Below, piece after piece: positions 51,827 through 62,828 of a DNA stretch of 64,000 nt. The stretch's first letter is position 1, and each line of letters begins with the position of its first letter. Origin of the DNA: Acanthamoeba castellanii str. Neff. Taxonomy: Eukaryota > Discosea > Longamoebia > Acanthamoebidae. A program made the translations under genes and the position numbers. The stretch lies in contig NW_004457654.1 of the NCBI RefSeq assembly GCF_000313135.1, positions 1,068,730 through 1,132,729 of the forward strand, given 5' to 3'. The notes beneath the pieces were generated by a model. It was not told the DNA's origin, did not search any database, and saw only the letters and a list, made by a program, of their open reading frames with translations.

Positions 51827-53160
51827 ATGGCGACCATGACTGCGCCCCTTAGCACATTTAACCAGATTTTTGATATGGACAATGAGATGGTGTGGAATGA
51901 CTATTCATTCGACTTCGAGAAAAGCTTCCCCGATCTCAACAGACCCTCTCCAAGTGGTATGCATTTACCTTCATTCAATGCCGTTCTGCACTTGCGGCAC
52001 CGTTTCCTGACGAACGTGTCTCGCAATCGCGATTGCCTCTGCAGAGCCATGCAAATTCTACATGAAGGGCAATTGTGTGCTCGGGCAAACGTGCCCCTTT
52101 CGGCACGTCTATGGAGACAAAGAAGTGTGCAAGCACTGGTTGCGAGGCTTGTGCAAGAAGGGCGAGAGCTGCGAGTATCTGCACGAATACCGGCTGGACA
52201 AGATGCCCATCTGTTACTTCTTCTCGAAATTTGGTACGCCTCCCAAACATAATCTCACTCCTCTTGCAATCAGATCGACACTCTTGCCAATCTCCCTCTC
52301 ACTCTCGCTCTTGCTGGCCCGCACAGGCGAATGCAGCAATCCTTCAGGCGAGTGCATGTTCCGACACGTGAGCCCTGAGGAGAAGATGCGAGAGTGTCCC
52401 TGGTACGCGCGCGGCTTCTGCAAGCACGGTACGCCCATCCTCCTCCCACGCCTTTGCATATTCATTCAGGCCTGAACGCTCTGTCACTCGACTGTGCGTG
52501 CGTGCGTGCGTGTTGTGTGCGTGCGTCGTGTGTGTCGTGTACAGGTCCGAGGTGTCGACACAAGCACGTGAGGAAGCCCTTGTGCGAGGCCTACATGATC
52601 GGATTCTGCCCCGATGGGCCCCTCTGCAAGCTGGGCCACCCCAAGTACGAACTGCCCAGGTTGAGCGGCGACGATCCCAACAGCCAGCGATTGCGCACGC
52701 GCACTCCGGTGGTGTGCCACAAGTGCGGCGTCGCCGGCCACAAGGCTGCCAACTGCCCCGATGCCCCACGCGTACGCTTTCCCTCTTCTTCTCCTCACTC
52801 CCCGGCCCATCATCGCCTCACCTCTGTTGGTGGTGGGTGGTGGTGTTTGGACACCCACAGCCGGACATGAGCCAACCGCGCGGTCCTCCCCGTCCGCTCG
52901 AATCGGTGACGTGCTTCAAGTGCGGCCAGATGGGCCACTACGCCAACAAGGTGCCTCTCTCTCTCTCTCTCTGCTCGCCCTACACCCTATTGAATGTGCG
53001 CATTCCGCTCACTCTCTCGCCCGTAACTCCCGCACGCACGCAGTGTCCCAACAAGCGCGTCAATCCCCCGCCAGGCGGGTACCAAGTGCCCGCGGGTGGC
53101 GGCGGTCGTGGCGGCGGAGCGCCCCACCCCTACAGCGTCGACTACATGGCCATGGAGTGA
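51827..53160 (+). CDS. CPSF4: CPSF30 (CPSF4/Yth1) mRNA 3'-end processing factor
   Basis: CPSF30 is the CPSF subunit that helps recognise the AAUAAA polyadenylation signal. About 290 residues in six or so exons carry five CCCH fingers in the family order: CKFYMKGNC-VLGQTC-PFRH, CKHWLRGLC-KKGESC-EYLH, CYFFSKFGEC-SNPSGEC-MFRH, CPWYARGFC-KHGPRC-RHKH and CEAYMIGFC-PDGPLC-KLGH. They are followed by two CCHC zinc knuckles: CHKCGVAGHKAANC and CFKCGQMGHYANKC. Human CPSF4 has one knuckle and insect homologues two. An acidic N-terminus (NEMVWNDYSFDFEKSF) precedes finger 1. The tail is Gly/Pro rich and ends at TGA 53158-53160. The start ATG 51827 follows a T-rich leader; the next in-frame ATG is only two codons later. 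Confidence 0.97.
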
Positions 53161-53422
53161 GTCGTGAGCGCATCACAAATGTTGTCTCTCTATGTTGTTC
53201 ATGTCAGGATCGCCACACAATAAACAGCCACCCCCCTTTGTACATATTCTCCTTCTCCTTTTCTTGGAGCAAGAAGGTGTGCCCGCTCATCATTCTTTTT
53301 CTCTTTCCATTTGTAAAATGAATAATGAATTACTTTTTAAAATAAGAATATATTTGTATTTTAGGTGCGTGCATGGTGGAGCAGCAGCAGTATGGTATGG
53401 ATGGACAAGAGGGGGCCTTGAC
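53161..53422. other. Convergent 3' regions of CPSF30 and C2 genes
   Basis: The two genes face each other with 262 bases between stops. AATAAA at 53219-53224 suits CPSF30 mRNA ends. The rest is T/A rich with no gene. Confidence 0.6.
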
Positions 53423-53794
53423 TTAGGCGATGTTGATCTCGAACTGAATCTCGCCCGACTGCTTGGGGTGGATGAGGTTGCGGGTGAAGGGGGTCCACTG
53501 GCCGATGGGAATCTGGGCCGTCTTGAGGTTGAGCTCGTAGTGGCCCAGCGAGTCGTCCTTGCTGAACTTGTCGTGGTCGAACACCTCGAACCGCAGCACG
53601 TGCTGCGAGTCGTCGATGTCGAAGCGGAACTCCTCGTACCACTTGGGCTCCAGGGTCTTGTGGATGATCTTCGTCTTCTTCTTCTGGCCGCCGATCGTCA
53701 GCACCACGTAGGGGTCGCTCTTGCCGTTCGAGTCGGCCGCAGGGATGCCCTTGGCCTCCTTGACCTTGATCGAGAGGTGCCTGTGTCCGGACAT
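53423..53794 (-). CDS. Single C2-domain protein
   Basis: An intronless 123-residue protein that is just one C2 domain, a calcium- and phospholipid-binding beta-sandwich. It reads MSGHRHLSIKVKEAKGIPAA, DSNGKSDPYVVLTIG, KTKIIHKTLEPKW, LRFEVFDHDKFSKDDSLG and ends EINIA then the stop at 53423-53425. The Asp ligands in SDPY, FDHDKFSKDD are intact, so it should bind calcium. Small free C2 proteins in plants and amoebae usually act as membrane-translocating signal responders. A TATA-like CATAAAAC lies about 95 bases upstream of the start (53888-53895, complement). Confidence 0.93.
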   Translation of the reverse strand: MSGHRHLSIKVKEAKGIPAADSNGKSDPYVVLTIGGQKKKTKIIHKTLEPKWYEEFRFDIDDSQHVLRFEVFDHDKFSKDDSLGHYELNLKTAQIPIGQWTPFTRNLIHPKQSGEIQFEINIA

Positions 53795-54236
53795 GTTGTT
53801 GATGATGTTGAGAGTTGAGAGTTGAGAGTTGAGTTGTTGTGGAGGAGAAGAGTTGTGTGAAGTGATGGGAAGGCGGCGAGTCGCCCCGTTTTATGGGGGT
53901 CTCGGAGTTAGTCCAACGATTACCTTCAAAGAAGTTTATTCGGTGGCGGCCAATGGGCAAAACGCGAGTTGGTGTACCAATGGAGAGTGGGTCCAAGCTG
54001 GACGATATCCAGGTTTGGGCTTCATTCGTTGGTTGTGTCGGTGACCAGCGTTGGATATGCGGTTATCTGAAGCCACTACCGCACATGCCCACTGCGCTTT
54101 CGTACGAGCTCTCCCACCGGAGCCTTTATTCGGGAATAGAAAAACAAATAAATTGCAGATAAAAATATTGACATTGAATAAAATCTGGGGTCACACAATT
54201 TCGATTTTAATTTTATTATTTCCCTCTTGGTCGACG
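53795..54236. other. Intergenic: C2 promoter and GATA-2 3' region
   Basis: The left part holds the leader (a CTCAACTCTCAACTCTC-type repeat, complement) and CATAAAAC of the C2 gene, plus a CCAAT at about 53950. The right part contains AATAAA on the minus strand (54125-54130), about 107 bases after the stop of the neighbouring GATA gene and its likely polyadenylation signal. Confidence 0.55.
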
Positions 54237-55986
54237 TCACTGGTGTGTTGGTGGGTTGGGCAGCGACTGGGTGCGTGCGCGCTTCCTGGGCGAGCCGGAG
54301 CCGCTCGTCGACGACGTCGATGGCGACACAGAAAAGGTGGAGAGCGAACAGGCGTGATCGAAGAGATGGGCCGGCGGGAACGAGGCGCTGGGAGAAGATG
54401 ACGATGGCGATGGCGACGATGACGAGGAGGAGGAAGACGAGGGCGATGAGGAGACAAAGTTCTTGACCTTGGTCTGCCAGACCATTGGCGAGGAGAGGCT
54501 GGTGCGGCGCTTGCGGTCTTCGGGGCCGTTGAGCAGCGAGGCCAGCGGCACCGCGCCCATCGTGCTGCCCGTCTTGCCCTTCCGTCGCTGCGCCTGCAGC
54601 GTCTTCGTGTACTTGAGCCCACACCTGCGGAGAAGAACAGAATAAGAAACGTCAACAACGCACGACACGACACGACACACACGTGAAACGATGGACGCGT
54701 ACGCGTTGCAGAGGGTGCCGCGACCGGTCGGCCCTCGACGCCACTCGGGCGTGGAGCGGGTCCCGCAGTGGGCGCACCGCTTCTCGATCTCGCCGTCGGC
54801 CGTGCCGGCGGATGAGGTGGAGGTCTGGAGCGTGGGTCCAACGTCGGGGCAGCTGGGACCGTCGGACGAGACTGCGTGACTGTGTGCCCGGGAAAGTTCC
54901 AGGGCTGTCGTCGGCGGACCCGACCGCACCAGCGGCCGCCCGACCACACCACTGCCGCGCTGGTTGTCGATGCCATCACAGCTACCGAACCTGATGCACC
55001 ATGTCTGGTGTGTGTGTGTGTGTCGTGTGTGTGTGTGCCGTGTGTGGTTTCAAGTCACAGGTGTAGAACACGCGTAAAAGAAAGAGAAGATGTTACAATG
55101 GAGTCGCGCTTTCGGTCAATCGACCGGCTTGTCATCGCTCGTCAAGGCCAAAAAAAGAAAGCGAAAAAGAACGTAGAAGTCACGAGACGGACAAACGTAC
55201 CCCGTGGCCGCGGTGACTCGACGTGAACGGTGGCAGCTGAGGCTTCTTGTCGTACTTCTCCTCAACGTTACAGGTGAGGTCGATCCAGTCGAGCTGTTGT
55301 TGGCGTCGTGGCCGTGGCTGCCCTGGTTGATGGTGATGACCACTTGATGCCCCGTTGGCCTGGTTCTTGAGGTGAATCACCGACGGCACCGCCCGAGGCC
55401 GAAGCTGGGGTCCGACGCCCCCGCCGTCGCCGAAGTGGTTGGGCCGCGCCTGGGCCTGGGCCGGGTAGAGGCCATCGATGACGTGGGGGTGTCGCTGGGG
55501 CTGTGGTGGCGCGAAGAGCGAGGCCAGCGGCGGCAGCTGAAGCTGGTGATGGCGGCTCTGCGGCGACGAAGGGCCGGGCGGGGGCACACAGGCCAAGGCC
55601 TCGGTGATCGAGGGCAAGGGCGTGGTGGGCGACGCTGGCGCGGCAGGACCTGCTCGGGCGCTGATCTGCAGCCGCTGTGGGAGGCTCGCCATGAACTGTA
55701 GAGAGTCGAGCGCGGCCGTTGTCTCGCGAGCTGGCGGCGGGTTGTGGTGCTGCAGTCCGTGGGGTTGAGCCGTGGAGGTCGTCGTCGACGATGATGGTGA
55801 GGGTGGTGCTGCAGTAGAAGAAGAACAAGAAGTAGAAAACGTAGAGCCTATCGATGTGGTTTGAGTCCCACCGCGGGAGAGGCGAGAGAGCTGTGGCAGG
55901 ACGGAGGCGGACTGGGCGAGGTGGAGAGGTGGTGGGAGTATCGGTGTAGTTGTAGGGGTGGTCCTTATCAAGAAAGGGGAGGTCAT
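54237..55986 (-). CDS. GATA-type zinc finger transcription factor, second copy type
   Basis: The start ATG is 55984-55986; the stop TGA is 54237-54239. A long first exon encodes Pro/Ser/Gln/His-rich activation-like sequence (MTSPFLIRTTPTTTPILPPP, LQFMASLPQRLQISARAGPA). It splices from about 55201 to 54949 in phase, then reaches the finger: RCAHCGTRSTPEWRRGPTGR then LCNA, and after an intron CGLKYTKTLQ. That is C-X2-C-X17-C-X2-C with the classical STPEWRRGP core, closer to canonical GATA fingers than the copy at 13684. After the finger a basic QRRKGK cluster, a poly-Ser region and RKRAR motif suggest nuclear localisation. Its targets are unknown; the downstream intron position inside the finger differs from that in the other GATA gene. 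Confidence 0.88.
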
Positions 55987-57068
55987 GCCCCTCACGTAGA
56001 GTGGTGCGGGTGAACGCAGGTGCACACACGCAGGTGACGAAAAGTCGAGGGTCGGTCTCGGTATGTGGTCTGTTGTTTGTGTTGTGTTTGTGTTGTGTGT
56101 GTGTGTGTGTGAGAGAGAGTGGCGATGGTGGCTCAAGAGGGAACCCAACCAAAGAAAGCTGATTGCTGCACTGCAGGTCCCTTAAACCTGATGTCAAAAG
56201 GAAGGAATTGGGGCACAACAGGTGTGTGGTGGGCCGCACCTCACAAGGAGGTCCTCTGCGACAGGGCCGTGTGTGGTCGGAAGTGAGGGCCAACGATGGT
56301 GATGAACCAACAAACGTGTGTAGTTGGTGTTGCCGAACAAGTCGCTATGGAGCCATGGTCTGATAACGCGTCTAGCGGGCCAGGGGTCTGAGTAATGAAG
56401 TAGTCAGCCTTGGCTAACCATGACGCTGGACCCAGCGGGTCTTAGCGTGAACTGGGCGGGATAACTATGGTCGGCCTTGTAACCAGACCGAGTTGACTAG
56501 GTCTGACTGTCAAACAACTTCAACTCACCTGTCAATGCACCCCGATCTGCAGTGCACATTGAGCAACGCACTTTAAAGTGGTTCCGGCCACTTGGAACGC
56601 AGTGTCACCCATCCCAAGGCCCAGTTCCGCAGGAACTCGGAAGCCAACCTGGAGGTAAACCCTACTTGGACAATGCTGCGATTTAGGGCGATGTCCTTCA
56701 TCGCCCATCCATCGCCTCTCTCAGCTTTTGGTGCACGCCATTGGTCGTCTGCTTAGTTGAGGAACCAATCCAAGGTTAATTCTAAAAGTGTGTCTGATCA
56801 GTCTCGTGGCAGCTGAGCACAGCATCGGGATCGAAATGTTGGGCACCACTCGAGTAACTGGTCAGCTGATGGCTGACAGGGCATGAGGGGGAATGAGAGC
56901 ACGCGCGGGGGAGGCCAAGACAACCAACCAGTGGGTGGCCACCTAGTGGTTCCACACCAGCCGCGCACTGTAGCCCGGCTGACGAGCGGTGGTGTGTGGA
57001 CAGCTTCGTTGAAGTGGTTGGTGGTTGTGCTTGTCTTCTCTTTTGTTAACAAGTTTTAGTTGTTACTT
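55987..57068. other. Long non-coding region with hairpin cluster
   Basis: More than 1 kb has no convincing exon and lies 5' to the GATA gene and 3' to the next minus-strand gene. Short perfect inverted repeats cluster in 56400-56640: CGCTGG/CCAGCG (56424-56437), CAGACC/GGTCTG (56484-56505), GTTCC/GGAAC (56581-56598) and AGTTCC/GGAACT (56623-56637). Composition differs from introns (no CA/GT repeats). I found no tRNA, snRNA or snoRNA signature; it may be promoter DNA, an untranslated exon or an unknown RNA. Confidence 0.5.
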
Positions 57069-57726
57069 TTACTCACCCGCATGAAATCGGCTGGCGGCTG
57101 TCTTGGTGTTCTTGATCAACTTCTGATGCACGTTGTGGGCCTCCTTGATCTCTGTGTCGATCTTGAGCAAGCTTTCCTGGAGATTGGGCACCGGTGTGTC
57201 TGCAGGCACACGCCCACGCCCACGCAAGCGCACACGCACACGCACACGAGCACATGGCACACACGGAACGATCACACGCACAGAACAACACTGCTCTAAG
57301 CGAAGAGATCGTGGAGGCCAATGCCGGGCGGAGGGCGTAGGAGCACCTGGAGCGGGACTATCCTCGAGCGCGTAGAGCAGGCCGGCTTTGAGTTGCTGCT
57401 CGAGGTCGGCTAGCGTCGCCTCCAACGCATCTCGCTCCTCTGCACGCATGCCGGGTAGAGCGCCAAATCAAAATCAACGAAGAACTGCGCTGTGCATGGT
57501 TGAGCCATGTAATAACGCACTTGTGAAGTCATCTGCTGAGTAGTCTGTGTAGAGGCCCGACGATCTGTGATTGATTTGATTGTGGCACTTGAATTAAAAT
57601 GAAGTAAATCAATAAAATCAAATTCAAGAAAAACCTCTCCTACGTACACATTGTCAAGCAACACGTGGGCCGACCTCTGAAATTCTTGCAGCTTCTGGAT
57701 GATGTCGTCTGCGTACGCCGTTCCCA
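57069..57726 (-). CDS. Small all-helical protein, unknown function
   Basis: Four exons splice in one frame to about 115 residues: MGTAYADDIIQKLQEFQRSA then HVLLDNVSSGLYTDYSADDF, TKERDALEATLADLEQQLKA, and DTPVPNLQESLLKIDTEIKE before HAGE and TAA (57069-57071). The donor GTACGT and the acceptor at the Y-rich AATCACAG give the frame. Predicted structure is three or four helices with coiled-coil heptads. Size and layout resemble small subunits of large complexes (Mediator, BLOC or kinetochore types), but I see no diagnostic motif and make no assignment. It lies head-on behind the Roco gene on the same strand, 164 bases from its stop. Confidence 0.65.
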
Positions 57727-57890
57727 TTCTCACGATTGAATAGAAAAAATAAATAAAAACCGATAAAATGCCACGTCAGCTTTTCCTTTCGTTTTCTCCA
57801 GAGCGTAGACGTCTTCTCGTTGTTGATGTCGCTGCCGACGTCCGCACGAAGAACTGTGCCGTCGGGGCAGGTGCAAACAAAATTGTGGTT

Positions 57891-59820
57891 TCAATTGAGG
57901 AGCTGCGCGAGGGTCTGGGGCGTTTCGGCGTCAACGGCAGGCTGCGGTTGCGAATCGAGCAGCTGCCAGTCGACCTGGCCACTGGCCCCTAGCGCCAGCT
58001 TGCCTAGTCCCGCGTCGTAGTTTACATGCTTAGGGTAGTACAGCCTGTGAAGTGACAACACCATGAGCACATTCACGGATGCGACAACGCACACGCACAC
58101 GCACACGCACACACGCACACGCTCACACGCTCACACACACGACGTACTTCATGATGGCAGTGATCTTGTCGGTGATGGTGGCGAAGGAGGGCCGGAGTTC
58201 GGCCTCGCTGGCCCAGCACTCGCGAATGAGCTGCTCGAGCTCGGGGAAGCAGGGCGGCAGCTCCGGCCGCTCGCCGGCGATGATCCGCTGCTCCATCTTG
58301 CTGAAGAAGCGCTCGTCCTCGAAGAACTGCTTGCGCGTGAGCATCTCGTAGAGCATCACGCCGAACGAGTAAATGTCCGCCTTCTCCGTGTAGATTCGGT
58401 CCTTCATCACCTCCGGCGCCAACCACACTGCATGTGCGGTGTGTGCGGTGCGTGCGGTGCGTGTGCGGTCAGCAGGGCGGAGCAACGCGCGTTCAGAGGA
58501 GGAAGGGCGCGTGCGCACCTGGATTCTCGACCTTGCGCCCGGCGACGATACCGGCCATCTGCTGGCAGGTACCAAAGTCGGCCACCTTGGCCACCACCGA
58601 TGCCCGCTTCGAGATGTCCATCAACTGTGTTGCGCGAACACACCAGCAAAGGGCACAGGGAGTGATGTGAGTTGGGTGGGTGACGTGGCCTGATGATGTG
58701 GCAATATTGGGGGGGGGAGGGCTGGAGTTGGGAGCAGCGTACGAGCACGTTGGGCGACTTGAGGTCGCGGTGGATGACGGGCGGGTTGGCCGAGTGGAGG
58801 AAGGCGCAGCCCTTGGCGATGTCCTTGGCGATTTTGAGCATGAGCACGTTCCAGCGCTTGTGGACCATCGCGCGCTGCGGCGCCCACTCGTCCCTGTGCA
58901 GGAACTGGAAGAGGTCGCCCTGCACGCCCCAACACACCACCAAGCGTTGATACTCCGTGTCACGTTTGTCGCATTGTGTCATGTTCTGTGTCGTGTTGCG
59001 TGTCGTGTTGCATTGCGTTGCGCGGCGTGTACCTCTTTCATATACTCCAACACGACGCAGCACGGGTTGAGGGTGTATCCGCGCAGACCGAGGAGGTTCG
59101 GGTGGTGAAGCCCACTGTGAGACACGATCATGAGTTCCAAAAGGCGTTGCAACCCCGACACGTCGTGACCGCGCCTGCCAAGCGCTTGGACGCGGCACCA
59201 CGTACCTCATCATCCAGATCTCCCGTCGGAACTCTTCGAACGAGCGAAGCGGATTCTTGAGCTTCTTGATCGCCACCTCCGAGCCGTCCTTGAGCGTGCC
59301 CTGCGAACAGCGTCTCCGTAAGACCAGTGCCAAAAAAACTCAAAAATATTCAAAATAAATGAAATACTAAATGAAATAAATAAAGAATAAATAAAAGTAT
59401 ACCTGGTAGACGAGGGAATAGGCGCCCTCGCCCAGCGAACGGCCGAACTCCATGTCCTCGTACTTGACGCGGGAGGAATGGAGGTGCGACATCGCCAGAT
59501 CCGGTGCCAGCAGCGAAACTCGCACCAGCGGTCCCTTGGCTCCCTCAGCTGCTCGCACAACGACACGACACGACCAACGACACGACACACGCAGGGTGGT
59601 GAGCTATGGCCGGAATGTGCGGAATGGGAGAGAACATGGGAGATAGCGCACTGATGTCTTTCGTGCACCGAAGGAACATGCGGTTGTGGATGACGGCCCG
59701 CTGGCAGGTCTCGATGGAGAACAGGTGGGCCTCCTTGACCGTGTCCCGCAGGCAGTGGATGCACGGCACCATCACCTTTGACTGTCGACCGCACCCAGCA
59801 GTCAGCGCGGGTGCCGTGTG

Positions 59821-59854
<34 letters not shown>

Positions 59855-62792
59855 CGCCCTGCGTGTGCGATGGTGCCTGTGCGCGTGCGGTGGTGCGTGT
59901 GCGTGTGGTGCGCGATGGTACCATTTTCTTGGTCTGGTACCAGTCCTCGACGAGGGCATCGAGGGTGTGGATGATGACCACCATGGACGAGGCCTCGTCC
60001 TTGGCCTTGCCCGAGAGCCAGTTCATGTTGGTGTGCTTCCGCACCTGGATCGAGATCCGGTTCTCCTTGGGGAAGATCTCCACCAGTATCTTCTCTTCCT
60101 TTCCACGACGGCTTGACCGTTTCCGCTGCACCGCCACATATGAAGATCAGCGCTCGTGATGAGACACGCACCACCGCACACGACACACGACACACGACAC
60201 ACGACACACGACACACGACACACGACACACGACACACGACACGCAACAAAACACACATGACACGACATGATGTGGTACGAACCCAAGCCAGCAGCATGCC
60301 GGTTCGCCAGTAGACCTGCGGCTCGAACTTGCCGTCGGCCAACACGCGCGCCATCAGCCGCCCGAAAAAGCTGTGGCGAACGACCGGCGTTCAAAAAGGA
60401 AAAATTAGCGTTGACTTAGTCAAAAACAAAAAACAAAAAACAAAGACTGTTTGCGTACCCGTTGGGCATGAAGGCAAAGAGGTAAGTGCGCCCAAATTGG
60501 TAGACCTCGCCCTCGCTCTCCGCGCCGGACTCGCCGGGCGTCGGGGTCGACGGCGATGATGACGATGACGATGCGTTGCCTGCGGGGGCGGCTACGGTGA
60601 CCGAGACGGTGTGGCACGCCCCGGCGCCGTCTACCGCCTTCGGCTCCTTGCCGTTGATGGTCTTGCGGCCGCGCCGCTGCTCGTACAACTCGCCGAGTCC
60701 CGCCGTCGTGCGCTTCGTGAGCTTGGGCGTCAGGGACATGCTACGCTGCTTCGTCTCCTTCTCCTTCTTCTTCTCCTTCTTCTTCTCCTTCTTCTTTTCC
60801 TTCTTCTCTTTCTTCTCTTTCTTTTCCTTTGTCTTAACCTTCTTCGTCGTGTCGCGGTCGCTGAGGACACTGCCGCTCTCGTCGTCGTCGCCGGCCGCCG
60901 CGACACCGGCGCAGTCGTTCTCCGCCTGCGAGCCGTCGCTGGCGCGCAGGCTGTCGCTCGACTCGGTCTGCCGAGTGATGAGCGCCCGTGCGCTGCCGCC
61001 GGCCGAGCGCGCGAGCTGCCTCTTCGCCTCGGCCACGCTGTGGTCACCTCGCGGACTGACGCAGGCGCTGCCCCCGCCGCCGCTGCCGTCGTCCACAGTA
61101 ATGATGTTGTCCCACTCGACCTCGTTGTCGTCGTCGGACAGGTCGAACGTGGTCATGTCGGAGCACTCGGTCTCCTCCCCATAGCTCGTGCACTCCTCCG
61201 CCGTCCGTCGATTGTCGCCGCTCTTGCTCCTCTCGCCGAGCCCACCGCTACCGTCCACCGTGGTCGCAGCTTCCGATTTCTTCCTCTTTTTCTTTTTCTT
61301 TGGCTTCTGCATTGTCATCACACGTCAGCGTGTGCGTGTGTGTGCGGTGGCGTGTGCGGTGGTGCGTGTGCGTGTGCGTGCGACACCAGGGATGGGAGTG
61401 GGAACCAGGGTGGCGTCGGTCGGCTCCTCGACCTGGATGGAGATGTGTGCGGCGTCGCCATCGCCCTCGCCCTCGACGTGGTTCTCGGTGTCGGGCTTGT
61501 TCCAGCGCTGGATCTGGGCGTTGAGGGACACCTCGAGGGTGAGCTCCCGCTCCCGCTCCTCCTCGCGCTGCAGCACCCGCTGGTCCCGCTCCCGCTCGAA
61601 CTCGGCAAACACCTTGCGCATGTAGGAGAACATGACCGGCTTCTCCTCGGGCAAGATCGACGGGATGAAGTAGTACTGACCGCTCTCTGCTTACCAGTCC
61701 TCATCAGAACGCACGGCACACGCACAGCACACGGCACACGCACGAGGCCGTACCCGAGTTTTCTTCTATGGATGAACCGCTGCCGCCGCCGCCGAGGGGA
61801 TGGATGCAAAAGGAAATGCCGAAGCGGTCGAGCAGGGAGAGGAGAAAGTCGTGGATGTCCTCCGGATATTCGGGCGCCGTCCACAGCTGCCGCAGGGTCG
61901 ACGGATAGAAGATTCCCTTCTTCGTGTTCTTGTGTCGACTCTGTACGATCGTGTCTATCATCTGTTGTTGTTGTTGTTGTTGTTGTGTGTGTGTGTGTGT
62001 GTGTGTCGTGTGTGTTGCGTTCCTGTAAGCAACGAACTCGGGACAGGTCAGCCTCAAGAGAGTGTGAACGTGCCGTGTAGAGCCACTTCGGGTCGGCGAT
62101 GACGACGTGATTCAGCCGCACGTCTTGTGGAATGTGGACCAGCGCGCCCATATCGCCCAACAGCGTGGTCATCTCGGCCACAGTAGACTGGCGGCCCTCT
62201 TCCGCGGCGTCGCCCAAATATTTGGCCGCCAACTCGGCGTATTCTGCATTGCCGCAAAGCCTCAGATCACACACACCACACCGCACACACCGCACACGAC
62301 AAGACGGAACGTACCAGAATATGGGATTAGCGGTGGCATGCGTTTCTTGACGAGGTGGGCAACGGCTTCCTGTAGCTGCGAGCACCCATGAAGGTTCTGC
62401 GGCGCATGCTTGGCCGCCTCGGCCTCCACCACCGCTTGCAACTGCTCCTTCACTTCGTCGAGCCCCTGTTGACGACGCGCACACCATAAGCATAATAATA
62501 AGAATAAAACAATTTATGAATTAATAATGCATAATAATAACATATAATAATAATAATAATTAAAGGGAGCGCTTACGTGGCTGGAGGCGGTGTCGACAAA
62601 GACGGTGGCGCGGATATTCCGGAAGGCGCGGCTGAACTTCTCCTTGAGCCCCTCGCTCAGCTTCTTCAGGTGGTCCTCCGACAGGCGCGGGTCCTCCTTG
62701 TGCGTGCCCACCAGGATGATCGGTGCCTTCTTGCTGTGAATGGCGATCGAGTACAGCCTGTGTACGCCGTCCATTCCGAGAAAGTCAGCGCC

Positions 62793-62828
<36 letters not shown>

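Noticed and set aside
56400..56500. U2 or other snRNA, because of GCCTTGGCTAA
   Set aside because: No branch-recognition sequence, Sm site or further homology.
56815..56850. tRNA-like TTCGATC loop on the minus strand
   Set aside because: Flanking stems do not pair and there is no cloverleaf.
60700..62080. Plus-strand 489-codon Leu-rich ORF
   Set aside because: It is antisense to the Lys/Glu-rich Roco insert and Roc-COR exons, which have clear family motifs.
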